DNA from: Candidatus Limimorpha equi
GTDB taxonomy: Bacteria; Bacteroidota; Bacteroidia; Bacteroidales; F082
Direction of reading: 5' to 3'
DNA length: 15,990 nt
Assembly: GCA_018065885.1 (NCBI GenBank)
Contig: JAGHSL010000034.1
Span: 1 to 15,990 of the forward strand
Shown here: piece by piece, positions 1-6,872 of the stretch
How positions within the stretch are numbered: the stretch's first letter is position 1
How the letters are laid out: every line of letters starts with the position of its first letter
Notes under the pieces: generated by a model
Seen by the model: only the letters and a program-made list of their open reading frames with translations
Database searches by the model: none
What the model was told of the DNA's origin: nothing
Position numbers and translations under genes: made by a program

Positions 1-1
1 T

Positions 2-127
2 TGGGAACCTCTTGCCGCGAATGTCGTCGCCTCGCAAGGGGCTAAGCTCTCCTGTCGCGGTCCCCGACAAACTAAAAAATTGATGACTTATGTGGAATAT
101 AAAAAACTGCACGGCATACCTATCTGA
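2..127 (+). CDS. Possible 3' end of a gene cut by the window edge
   Basis: Frame 2 is open from the left edge to a TGA at 125-127, giving 41 residues that end ...KKLHGIPI. The composition (several Lys, Arg and Tyr) is compatible with the C-terminus of a real protein, but 41 codons is too short to prove coding and no family is recognised. The following 600 bases are hairpin-rich and probably non-coding, so a gene ending here is plausible. It could equally be chance. Confidence 0.2.
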   Translation, partial: WEPLAANVVASQGAKLSCRGPRQTKKLMTYVEYKKLHGIPI

Positions 128-155
128 CTCTTCTATCCATAGAAACGATATAGAT

Positions 156-267
156 GACCGCCTGTCCGAAGCGGTCTTTCCAAACGGCAGCGGCAAAGTT
201 TTCGCCGCTGAGGATGTCCCATATCCCACTACTGATTGGGATCTGTATCTTCCGCATGGTTGCGGAA
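156..267. repeat. Run of three strong stem-loops
   Basis: Three perfect inverted repeats follow one another: GACCGC (156-161) with GCGGTC (171-176), followed by TTTC; CAGCGGC (188-194) with GCCGCTG (204-210); and TTCCGCA (250-256) with TGCGGAA (261-267) around a 4-nt loop. The first resembles a weak intrinsic terminator and could end transcription from a gene upstream of the window. The others have no T tract, so they may be part of a structured leader RNA or extragenic palindromes. Confidence 0.45.
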
Positions 268-364
268 ACGTTGACTTCACGCATGGCAAAGGCCTCCCGC
301 CCGAGCCATCATCCCTGCCCTACGCTTCTTTTTTGGATTTTTCGACTGAAAAACTCCTCCTACC

Positions 365-612
365 GGACCAAATTTCCACTTCTCGAGAAAAAAGTCCGAC
401 CCAAGGACAAAAAGCTCGACGTGTCGAGAAAAAAGACCTCGCGTATGACATAATGTCCCAAATCTCGAACATTTTGTCATGCCGATGGACCGAAATGCTC
501 GACGTGTCGAGAAATAAGACCTTGCGATGGACCAAATCCTCGAAAAGTCGAGGAAAAAGACCTATGCACGGACCAAATCCTCGAAAAGTCGATTTTCGGT
601 CCTACCGATGGA
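365..612. repeat. Tandem array of about 41-bp units with a palindromic core
   Basis: About six degenerate units are seen. The clearest begin GGACC at 487, 529 and 570, spaced 42 and 41 bp. Each has a core inverted repeat, CTCGACGTGTCGAG (also at 414-427) or CCTCGAAAAGTCGAGG, followed by an A-rich stretch and GACC. The unit at 449-486 is the most diverged. No spacer/repeat alternation of CRISPR type is present: the whole unit repeats. The array ends about 175 bp before the DUF6261-like start codon. Possible roles are protein-binding sites, a structured leader or a slipped-strand region; the sequence alone does not decide. Confidence 0.75.
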
Positions 613-699
613 GCAAAACAACCGAAAAAGCCAAGAAGTGCATCGGGCGCGTAGCCTCTTTGAACCTGATTCGAAGAGGTGCAACTTGCAGTAACGGAA

Positions 700-740
700 C
701 GATTCAAAATGAATCGGGTGCGTCGACAGCCCCACGACGC
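700..740. repeat. Two adjacent hairpins before the DUF6261-like gene
   Basis: CGATTCA (700-706) pairs perfectly with TGAATCG (710-716) around an AAA loop. GCGTCG (720-725) pairs with CGACGC (735-740) around a 9-nt loop. They lie about 50-90 nt before the ATG at 789 and no T tract follows, so they look more like leader RNA structure than a terminator. Confidence 0.45.
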
Positions 741-788
741 TATTTATCAGAAACCGGTGTCAGGGACAACACCACAAAAACGTTTTCT

Positions 789-1580
789 ATGAAACGTCTG
801 AATCAAAACATTGCTGCTGCACACGTCAGCAACGCAGCAGCGCGTATGCTGTCCTATATGGACGGCTGCGAACTGGACGCCAATCTCAGCGTCTGCAAGG
901 TCAAGCTCACCACAGCCAAGGCCTCATTGTCGAACCAGCTTCACATCACCACGGTCAAGTTAGGCATCCGTGAGCAGTCGAAGGCCCTCACCGAGCGCAT
1001 CGTCGCCATGGAGCACACCGTGGATGCGTGCCGCTACACGGGCGACGCCTCGCAGAAGGAACATGCCCTTGCCGTGCTGAAAGTCATGGCTGAATACGGC
1101 AGCTTCGCCCGCAAGAACGTCTCCCGCAAGGAAGACGACGCGGCCTCGCTGCTCAACAACCTGAACTCGCCCGAGGTGCTGCCTCACGTCAACGCGTTGG
1201 AAGGTTTGTCGGCCAAGGTGCAATTGGTGGCGCAAGCCCTCGATGACCTCAACCTGCGTCAGCTGGAAGTCGATGCCGCCAGTGCCTCCGCACAGCATCT
1301 CGAGCCGTTGCCGGTCTTGAAGAAAGGCGTCATCGAAGTCTTCAACACCATCGGCAGCTACTTGGAGTCGATGGTGGCCATCGATGCTGCGACCTACACG
1401 CCCCTGTTGCAAGTCTATAACTCCATCGTGAGCGACGAGAACAGCAAAGGCGTATCGAAGGCCAAGGCCGCCCCGACAACGATTTCGGTTGAGCCAGCCA
1501 CGACGGAGCAGCCCGCCATCCCAACCAGCCCAAGGACTGAAGGCGGAGCGGTGACCATGCACGTTGAGAGCGCATCCTGA
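789..1580 (+). CDS. DUF6261-like protein of unknown function
   Basis: This encodes 264 residues, almost entirely helical in character. What is recognisable is the family pattern around residues 95-150: a conserved Y-G-x-x-A-R-K block (103-109), then an acidic/Asn-rich helix and a long amphipathic helix with repeated Leu. This fits DUF6261, a Bacteroidales family often present in several copies and of unknown role; the match is from memory of the family pattern. Residues from about 225 form a Pro/Thr/Ala/Glu-rich, probably disordered tail. No signal peptide or membrane segment is seen, so a cytoplasmic location is likely. The same frame is open back to an ATG at 90, but that extension crosses the tandem repeats and does not look like protein, so 789 is chosen. 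A terminator follows, so the gene is probably monocistronic. Confidence 0.7.
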   Translation: MKRLNQNIAAAHVSNAAARMLSYMDGCELDANLSVCKVKLTTAKASLSNQLHITTVKLGIREQSKALTERIVAMEHTVDACRYTGDASQKEHALAVLKVMAEYGSFARKNVSRKEDDAASLLNNLNSPEVLPHVNALEGLSAKVQLVAQALDDLNLRQLEVDAASASAQHLEPLPVLKKGVIEVFNTIGSYLESMVAIDAATYTPLLQVYNSIVSDENSKGVSKAKAAPTTISVEPATTEQPAIPTSPRTEGGAVTMHVESAS

Positions 1581-1589
1581 TTTGTCATC

Positions 1590-1607
1590 TTTAGTCGTCT
1601 GACTAAA
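1590..1607 (+). other. Stem-loop just after the DUF6261-like stop codon
   Basis: TTTAGTC (1590-1596) pairs perfectly with GACTAAA (1601-1607) around a 4-nt loop, 9 nt after the stop codon. An AAAGC...GCTTTT repeat follows directly. It may stabilise the mRNA end or act as a weak first terminator ahead of the stronger one at 1670. Confidence 0.4.
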
Positions 1608-1669
1608 GCTTAGCTTTTGTTTCAGTCTTTTGCCAGTTCCTGAAACGCCACACTTGAGAAAGAATAGGC

Positions 1670-1706
1670 CTCCGAGGGTGTCGCATGATGCCCTCGGAGT
1701 TTTTTT
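1670..1706 (+). terminator. Rho-independent terminator of the DUF6261-like gene
   Basis: A perfect 9-bp GC-rich stem, CTCCGAGGG (1670-1678) with CCCTCGGAG (1691-1699), is followed at once by a run of T (1700-1706) and further T-rich sequence. This is the clearest intrinsic terminator in the window and it separates the DUF6261-like gene from the rhamnosidase gene. Confidence 0.85.
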
Positions 1707-1812
1707 GTTTTTTGGGGTTCACAAAACTTACAAAACATCATTTGGTTTTTGGAAACTCGCAACCGCTCGTTTCCGGGCTTTTATAATGTTTTTGGCGGAA
1801 TTATAGATTAGA

Positions 1813-1918
1813 TTCCCGTCCCCGCCTCCGCGAGGATGACGACGGGAAGGACGCTTCGCGGGGTGGGTGCTGTCGCCATGATGCGCTGTCGCGAAGCGTA
1901 GAGGCGTTTCGCGAAACG
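1813..1918. repeat. GC-rich inverted-repeat cluster before the rhamnosidase promoter
   Basis: Three perfect inverted repeats are packed together: TTCCCGTC (1813-1820) with GACGGGAA (1841-1848); ACGCTTCGCG (1851-1860) with CGCGAAGCGT (1890-1899); and the 14-bp palindrome CGTTTCGCGAAACG (1905-1918). The first resembles the extragenic palindromes built on CCCGCCTnCGCGnGGATGACG seen between genes in many bacteria. The last lies 34 bp before the -7 box of the next gene, so it could instead be an operator. No gene is seen between 1711 and 1987. Confidence 0.6.
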
Positions 1919-1952
1919 TTTCTACAAACATAAACAGCAACAATAATTTCCG

Positions 1953-1960
1953 TACCTTTG
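1953..1960 (+). promoter_or_regulatory. Bacteroidetes -7 box for the rhamnosidase gene
   Basis: TACCTTTG matches the Bacteroidetes sigma-ABfr -7 consensus TAnnTTTG. Transcription would start near 1967, giving a leader of about 20 nt before the ATG at 1988. No clear TTTG-type -33 element is seen at the usual spacing. The box rules out a start codon at 1958, which lies inside it. Confidence 0.65.
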
Positions 1961-1987
1961 CCCGTTCATAATTATAAGCCACTGTCT

Positions 1988-4519
1988 ATGCAAAAACACA
2001 TCTACCCTCTTCTCGCCATGCTGGCGTTCTTTCTCTTCGCCGCTTGTAGTGCCACGCCCGAAGTGTATGACTTGAAATGCGAAGGCCTGAAAGAGCCTTT
2101 GGGCATCGACTCCGACATGCCCCATTTCAGTTGGAAGACCCGTTGCGACAAAACGATGACGCAGGTGGCCTATCAGATTGAAGTGGCTTCTTCCGCAGAC
2201 AAGCTGCTGGCTGGCGAGGCGGATTTGTGGCAAAGCGGACAAGTGGCATCCGCCGAACAGGTTATGGTGCCATACAGCGGCGCACCCCTCTCATCACGGC
2301 AGCAATGCTGGTGGCGGGTCAGGGTGTGGAACCACGACGGCGCATCGCCATGGAGCAGTCCGCAGCAATTCGGTATCGGAATCCTCGACCAAATCGAAGG
2401 ACGATACATCGGTGCCGTTGCGGGCAATTCCGCCCTTTTAAGAAAGAAATTCACGGTCACGGATGATTTCTCACAGGCTTTGCTGCATGTGAATTCCCTT
2501 GGTTACCACGAAGTTTACCTTAACGGACAGAAGGTGAACGATGCCGTCCTGACACCCGCCGTTTCACAACTCAGCAAACACGCCCTCATCAACACCTACG
2601 ATGTTTCAGGGTTGCTGAAAAAAGGCGAAAACGACTTGGTTTTTTGGACCGGAGCAGGCTGGTACCGGAAGCATTTCGGAGCGGTGTACGACGGAGCAGT
2701 GGTCTGCGCAGAATTAGACCTCGACGGCCGCACCGTCCTCACCACCGATGAAAGCTGGCAAGGCTGCGCCAGCGGCTACCGCGACTTGGGCACCTGGATT
2801 CACGACGACTACACGGGAGAACTCATCGACGCACGACAGGTTCCAAAAGCACTTACAGGCATGGCCCTCGACACCTTGCCTTGGGTGGCGGTCGACACCG
2901 TTACCGTTTCAGTAAAAGCCGTACAGCAGATGTGCGAGCCTTGCACCATACAAGAGACTTTTTCTGCCGTGAGCATCGAGCCTTACGGCGAGAATATGTG
3001 GTTCGTCGACATGGGACGCGTGGTGAACGGTCTGCCCGAGATAAGGCTGCCACAACTTCCGGCGGGTCACGAGACCACCGTGGGCTTTGCCGACACGAGA
3101 TTCGACGACGGCACTGTCTTCACCTTCCTGCACAACACGCTCATCAGTTCGGGCGCGGAAGGCGGCGACACCTTCACCGACAAATTCATCCAGCAGGCCT
3201 ACCAATACCTTGTGCTGGTCAACCTGCCCATCGCCCCAAAACCCGAAGACATCAAGGTACACCGCATGAGGACCGACTATCCGCGGAGAGCCACATTCAG
3301 TTGCTCCGATGCCGACCTCTGCGCCATTCACGACATGGTGGCCTACACCACCGAAAATCTGGCTTTCAACGGCTATATGGTCGATTGCGGCAGTTTTGAA
3401 AAACATGGATACGGCGGCGACGGCAATGCTTCCACTCTAACCGTGCAGACGCTTTACGAGGTCGCCCCACTCTACTACAACTGGTTGCAGGCCTGGAATG
3501 ACGTGGTGAGAGCTGATGGCTCGCTGCCAAACACCGCTCCAAGCACACACGAAGCGGGCGGCGGACCTTACTGGTGCTCGTTCATCATTCAGGCACCCTG
3601 GCGCACCTTCATGAGTTACGGCGACGACCGGAATTTAGCCAAAGGCTACCCTTACATGAAGCAGTGGCTGGCCTTCGCCGAGCAGACCATCGAAGACGGA
3701 ATGTATTTCAGCAGTGCGAATGGAAAAGACTGTGGATTAGGCGATTGGCTTGCGCCAAAAGGCGTGGATGTCAAAAACCGGGAGTCTATTGACTTGGTCA
3801 GCAACTGCGCAATGAGTCAGTGTCTGCGCGACATGACCCATATCGCCGCACATCTCGGCATAGTTCAGGACAGTATCCGCTATACCGAACAGTTAGAGGC
3901 GCTGAACCGCAACATCCACCAGACTTTCTACCACGGAGACGGGACCTACGGAACAGGATCGCAAATAGACATGGCCTATCCCATGCTCGTGGGTGCTGTT
4001 CCCGACACGCTTACCGCATTAGTGGCAAGGAAACTCACGGAACGAACCGAACAATTATACGACAACCACATTGCCTGCGGGCTTGTCGGCGTGCCCGTCC
4101 TGACCGAATGGGCCACCCTTGCCGGCGAGTGCGACTTCATCTACCGTATGCTCAAAAAGACCGACTATCCGGGGTATCTGTATATGATGGACAACGGAGC
4201 GACAGCCGTCTGGGAGTCGTGGAACGGCGAACGCTCGCGGCTGCACAACTGCTACAACGGCATTGGCAGCTGGTTCTATCAGGCCCTTGGCGGCATCATC
4301 CCCACACAGCCAGGCTATAGGCGGGTGAGCATCTGTCCTCAGACCCCTGAGGGCATCACCTGGACGGAAGTCACGGAAGAAACGCCCTACGGAACCTTGC
4401 GGGTGCGTTGGGAACGGAAAAAAGACAAGAAAACGATGCAGGTGACCATCCCAGTGGGTATCACGGCAGACATTTTCGGCAAGGAATATGGAAATGGGAG
4501 TTATACGATTGAGTTTTGA
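1988..4519 (+). CDS. Alpha-L-rhamnosidase, GH78, lipoprotein
   Basis: This is an 843-residue exo-acting enzyme that removes terminal alpha-L-rhamnose from plant or bacterial glycans and glycosides, inverting the anomeric carbon. A hydrophobic signal ends in FAAC (17-20), so Cys20 is probably lipidated and the enzyme is anchored in the envelope. Domain order follows GH78: Ig-like N-domain (about 27-115), rhamnosidase N-domain with the GYHEVYLNGQKV-type strand (about 145-260), beta-sandwich, six-hairpin catalytic barrel (about 430-770) and C-terminal sandwich. Candidate catalytic and sugar-binding acids are Asp466, Glu471 and Asp478 in DCGSFEKHGYGGDG, and Glu743 in AVWESWNG (general base). The usual Pro-His/Gln-Arg after Asp-Cys is replaced by Gly-Ser-Phe while the acids are kept. 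The start at 1988 is chosen because it gives the signal peptide and follows the promoter. No SusC/SusD pair is nearby, so it is not in a complete utilisation locus here. Confidence 0.92.
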   Translation: MQKHIYPLLAMLAFFLFAACSATPEVYDLKCEGLKEPLGIDSDMPHFSWKTRCDKTMTQVAYQIEVASSADKLLAGEADLWQSGQVASAEQVMVPYSGAPLSSRQQCWWRVRVWNHDGASPWSSPQQFGIGILDQIEGRYIGAVAGNSALLRKKFTVTDDFSQALLHVNSLGYHEVYLNGQKVNDAVLTPAVSQLSKHALINTYDVSGLLKKGENDLVFWTGAGWYRKHFGAVYDGAVVCAELDLDGRTVLTTDESWQGCASGYRDLGTWIHDDYTGELIDARQVPKALTGMALDTLPWVAVDTVTVSVKAVQQMCEPCTIQETFSAVSIEPYGENMWFVDMGRVVNGLPEIRLPQLPAGHETTVGFADTRFDDGTVFTFLHNTLISSGAEGGDTFTDKFIQQAYQYLVLVNLPIAPKPEDIKVHRMRTDYPRRATFSCSDADLCAIHDMVAYTTENLAFNGYMVDCGSFEKHGYGGDGNASTLTVQTLYEVAPLYYNWLQAWNDVVRADGSLPNTAPSTHEAGGGPYWCSFIIQAPWRTFMSYGDDRNLAKGYPYMKQWLAFAEQTIEDGMYFSSANGKDCGLGDWLAPKGVDVKNRESIDLVSNCAMSQCLRDMTHIAAHLGIVQDSIRYTEQLEALNRNIHQTFYHGDGTYGTGSQIDMAYPMLVGAVPDTLTALVARKLTERTEQLYDNHIACGLVGVPVLTEWATLAGECDFIYRMLKKTDYPGYLYMMDNGATAVWESWNGERSRLHNCYNGIGSWFYQALGGIIPTQPGYRRVSICPQTPEGITWTEVTEETPYGTLRVRWERKKDKKTMQVTIPVGITADIFGKEYGNGSYTIEF

Positions 4520-4582
4520 TGCCTTAGGACGACGACGTTAAATCTTTTCAATGGACTAACATCCTCCGTTCATTTTTTTCTT

Positions 4583-4804
4583 GGCAACTATATATTATTA
4601 GACCCGCCGACCTCGAAGAGGTCACATTTCTGTTACCCTATACGAGCGTAGCGGAGTGTAGGGTAGCGACGTCCAGCATATCTATGGGTTATGCGCATGC
4701 CCCACACTACGTATGGGGTAACAGAAATCGCATCTCTCCGAGATGCTGCCCGACAATAAACAATACTCTAGCAATCAACATAGGTCAAAAAGTATATAGT
4801 TGCC
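4583..4804. mobile_element. 222-bp MITE-like element with TIRs and 8-bp target duplication
   Basis: The ends are 22-bp terminal inverted repeats (4583-4604 and 4783-4804, 3 mismatches), starting GGCAACTATATA. Directly outside both ends lies the same 8 bp, TTTTTCTT (4575-4582 and 4805-4812), as expected of a target-site duplication. Inside are a hairpin GACCTC-GAA-GAGGTC (4609-4623), an 18-bp inverted repeat (4627-4644 with 4710-4727, one G-T mismatch) and a second hairpin CATCTC-TCC-GAGATG (4731-4745). There is no room for a transposase, so the element is non-autonomous. It lies in the 5' part of the next repeat unit. Confidence 0.8.
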
Positions 4805-4810
4805 TTTTTC

Positions 4811-5183
4811 TTTGTCAAGAATTAGAGAATGAGAGAAAAGAGAATTTTGAATTCTGTCCTACTTGAAGTTGGCGCTTCGCGCTGGAATCTGCGGGAACCG
4901 CATCGCATTCCTTGAGCGCAGCGAAAGTCTCTAATTCCAAAAGGATTTCCGTAGCTCGTTGTCTTGCACTTCCGGCAGGCTTCTCTTTTTTTCTTTGTCA
5001 AGAATTAGAGAATGAGAGAAATTTGAATTCTGTCCTACTTGAAGTTGGCGCTTCGCGCTGGAATTTACGGGAATCGCATCGCATTCCTTGAGCGCAGCGA
5101 AAGTCTCTAATTCCAAAAGGATTTCCGTAGCTCGTTGTCTTGCACTTCCGGCAGGCTTCTCTAATTCGCTAATTCTTGATAAA
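4811..5183. repeat. Tandem pair of a 190-bp terminal-inverted-repeat unit
   Basis: Two nearly identical copies lie head to tail, about 4811-4986 and 4994-5183 (offset 183 bp, then 176 bp after a 7-bp difference near 4838). The unit begins TTTGTCAAGAATTAGAGAAT and the second copy ends with its inverse at 5157-5183 (24 of 27 positions match). The first copy lacks this right end and stops at TTCTCT. The interior contains a GGCGCTTCGCGC hairpin. Open frames exist through it on both strands, but their products are repeat translations. It looks like a small dispersed element of the MITE type; no other gene or RNA is seen between 4520 and 5300. Confidence 0.75.
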
Positions 5184-5301
5184 AACAAGAATATTCTGGA
5201 AATAGGAATCGCTGATATAATTGGAACGATTTTACAGGACACAAATAGTTTTGAACCTAGTTTTGCAAGTTTTTTTAAAACCTTAATACCACAAAAAACG
5301 T

Positions 5302-5309
5302 TATCTTTG
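5302..5309 (+). promoter_or_regulatory. Bacteroidetes -7 box for the HD-domain gene
   Basis: TATCTTTG fits TAnnTTTG and lies 21 nt before the ATG at 5331, after an AT-rich stretch. A start near 5316 would leave a leader of about 15 nt. This supports 5331 as the real start and rules out upstream start codons in the same frame inside the repeat. Confidence 0.65.
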
Positions 5310-5330
5310 CACCCAAATCAACACCCATCT

Positions 5331-5879
5331 ATGGAAACACAAACCGATCAGGAAAGGGTCGAAGCCCTGCTCAGAGCCACCAACCGCAGTGGCGTGGAGA
5401 AACTCATCATTTGGCTTGAAAAGAAAAGCTATTTCACGGCGCCGGCCAGCGTATGCTTTCACAACCATGTCGAAGGCGGACTGGCCCACCACTCCCTTCA
5501 GGTCTACGACCTAGCCATGAAACTCAGGAGCGAATGGATAGCCGAAGGCAAAGCCACGGCTGAAGAACTGCCCGAGGACAGCGTCACGCTCAGCACGCTG
5601 CTCCACGATGTGTGCAAGCACGACGTCTATTTCATGAAAGACGGCAAACCACAATGCGACAAGGAGAAGCGCAAACTTGGCCACGGACGCCGCTCCATGA
5701 TGCTACTCATCAAGACCATTGGCTTTCCACTCAACTACAACGAGATGATGGCCATCTGGTGGCACATGGGCAACGAACACGAACCGTCGTACCAATACTA
5801 CAAAAGCGAATACAAGGAATCAGAGACCATCCCGCTCTGCGTGCTCATCCGCAAGGCCGACCACGACGCCACGCATTGA
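5331..5879 (+). CDS. HD-domain metal-dependent phosphohydrolase
   Basis: This is a 182-residue soluble protein. The HD superfamily signature is complete: His53/His54 in the first helix, the His92-Asp93 pair in LLHDVCKHD, a further His118 (GHG), His145 (WWHMGN) and a late Asp177 in the KADHDA segment. These residues normally bind one or two divalent metals that hydrolyse phosphomono- or phosphodiesters, often of nucleotides. The substrate here is unknown, and the protein is short with no fused domain. A promoter box precedes it and the next gene is convergent, so it is a single-gene unit. The first 30 residues hold a small N-terminal helix pair. In Bacteroidales such proteins are usually annotated only as HD-domain hydrolases, and nothing here allows more. 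Confidence 0.85.
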   Translation: METQTDQERVEALLRATNRSGVEKLIIWLEKKSYFTAPASVCFHNHVEGGLAHHSLQVYDLAMKLRSEWIAEGKATAEELPEDSVTLSTLLHDVCKHDVYFMKDGKPQCDKEKRKLGHGRRSMMLLIKTIGFPLNYNEMMAIWWHMGNEHEPSYQYYKSEYKESETIPLCVLIRKADHDATH

Positions 5880-5880
5880 A

Positions 5881-5905
5881 AGTATTGACTAATTTTTCTA
5901 ATACT
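5881..5905. terminator. Weak bidirectional terminator candidate between convergent genes
   Basis: AGTATT (5881-5886) pairs with AATACT (5900-5905) across a loop containing a T/A run. It sits in the 18-nt gap between the HD gene and the convergent PCMD gene and overlaps the latter's stop codon. The stem is short and AT-rich, so termination is only a guess from position. Confidence 0.25.
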
Positions 5906-6872
5906 CCAACCTCACATTATCCACCCAAAGCACGTTGTCCAAGGCACCGATGAAAGCACCACAACTGCCTGATGTAATCATCATAATGGCGTGGGTGACA
6001 GGGCTATTGGCATCGGCCCACGATTCTTCAAGAATAGGCTTTTTCTCCCCTTTTTTGTTCAAGGCGAAAAACGGACGTTCTTTCGAGACCAAATTCATAT
6101 AAGGCTTGTAATTCGGCGACTTGCGCGCATCGCCATAAATGACAGGCACCCGCAAATCCTTCACCCAACCATTGGAGGTCTTTTCGATATGATAAAAGGC
6201 CGTGCCCACCCTTTTGGCGTGGATGTTGCCTTTTTCGTCTTCCCAGCGGTATTGCAAAATCAGCATGATTTCCTCCGGGTCGTAACCGTCGAAAGTCGTC
6301 GTGCGGAAGGTCGTTCCTTTTGTAAGTTTGCCCGTATTCGGCACAACCGACTTATAATCAAGCACTACGGCCTTCGGTTTTTTCGTAAACGGAATGCCCC
6401 AATCCATGAAGGCATACGGGTCGGACACGCCCGTGATGGGTTCCAACATCTTGCCCCAATAGATGGAGCCCGACGCCAACACCTTAATATTTATGAGTCC
6501 CGCGACCTTGCACTGGGCAAAACAAGTGGCCAACTTCGCACATTTTCCCGAAGGCCCCTTGTCGGGCGAAACCGATGTGCTGGTCTTGACAATACCCATA
6601 ATTTTTGCGTAGGCGTTGGATGTGGACCAAATGGTTTTCTTGTAATCATAGACCTTGTTGCCGTCAATCGTGTCGTTGGGCGCAGGAATATACAAAGTCT
6701 TCGTGTCGCCGCCCAAAATCGCTGACTCGGTGATGTGGCGCACCGTCCACTGCTCGAAATCGCCGAAAGGCACCGTTTCGTAACGCTGGGCAAAAGTCGG
6801 AAAAACCAACAGCAACAATACAATTACAGTTGGAAACCTCTTTTTCGCAACAAATTTTCCGTTTCGTTCCAT
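5898..6872 (-). CDS. Exported PCMD-domain protein, last gene of the operon
   Basis: This encodes 324 residues. Residues 1-29 form a signal peptide (basic start, VIVLLLLVFPTFA, cleavage before Gln29), with no lipidation Cys, so the mature protein is periplasmic or secreted. The rest fits the PCMD family (putative carbohydrate metabolism domain): an early F-x-D-F-E-Q-W motif (36-42), W-S-T-S-N (82-86), a G-x-P-F-T strand followed by a lysine-rich strand, and an ending in WVDNVRLEY. PCMD domains are beta-sandwich folds of Bacteroidota thought to bind or process carbohydrate; no catalytic residues are established. The start at 6872 overlaps the preceding SDR gene by 49 nt (an ATG two codons earlier, at 6878, is possible), implying coupled translation. 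It is the only operon member with no obvious enzymatic fold. Confidence 0.7.
   Translation of the reverse strand: MERNGKFVAKKRFPTVIVLLLLVFPTFAQRYETVPFGDFEQWTVRHITESAILGGDTKTLYIPAPNDTIDGNKVYDYKKTIWSTSNAYAKIMGIVKTSTSVSPDKGPSGKCAKLATCFAQCKVAGLINIKVLASGSIYWGKMLEPITGVSDPYAFMDWGIPFTKKPKAVVLDYKSVVPNTGKLTKGTTFRTTTFDGYDPEEIMLILQYRWEDEKGNIHAKRVGTAFYHIEKTSNGWVKDLRVPVIYGDARKSPNYKPYMNLVSKERPFFALNKKGEKKPILEESWADANSPVTHAIMMITSGSCGAFIGALDNVLWVDNVRLEY

Noticed and set aside
365..612. CRISPR array
   Set aside because: The repeated unit fills the whole period with no unique spacers, units are degenerate, and no cas gene is present.
960..1562. 200-codon minus-strand frame opposite the DUF6261-like gene
   Set aside because: Composition is typical of a reverse shadow, with no motif; the plus-strand frame fits a known family.
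1728..1982. 84-codon minus-strand frame between the DUF6261-like and rhamnosidase genes
   Set aside because: It runs through inverted-repeat DNA and the promoter of the rhamnosidase gene and has no recognisable content.
4931..5242. 103-codon minus-strand frame in the repeat
   Set aside because: It crosses both copies of the tandem unit and its sequence simply repeats them; no sign of a protein.
5088..5330. N-terminal extension of the HD-domain gene
   Set aside because: It is a translation of the repeated unit and lies upstream of the TATCTTTG promoter box; the HD protein is complete from 5331.
5991..6725. 244-codon plus-strand frame opposite the PCMD gene
   Set aside because: Arg/His-rich translation with no domain; the antisense frame has a signal peptide and PCMD motifs.
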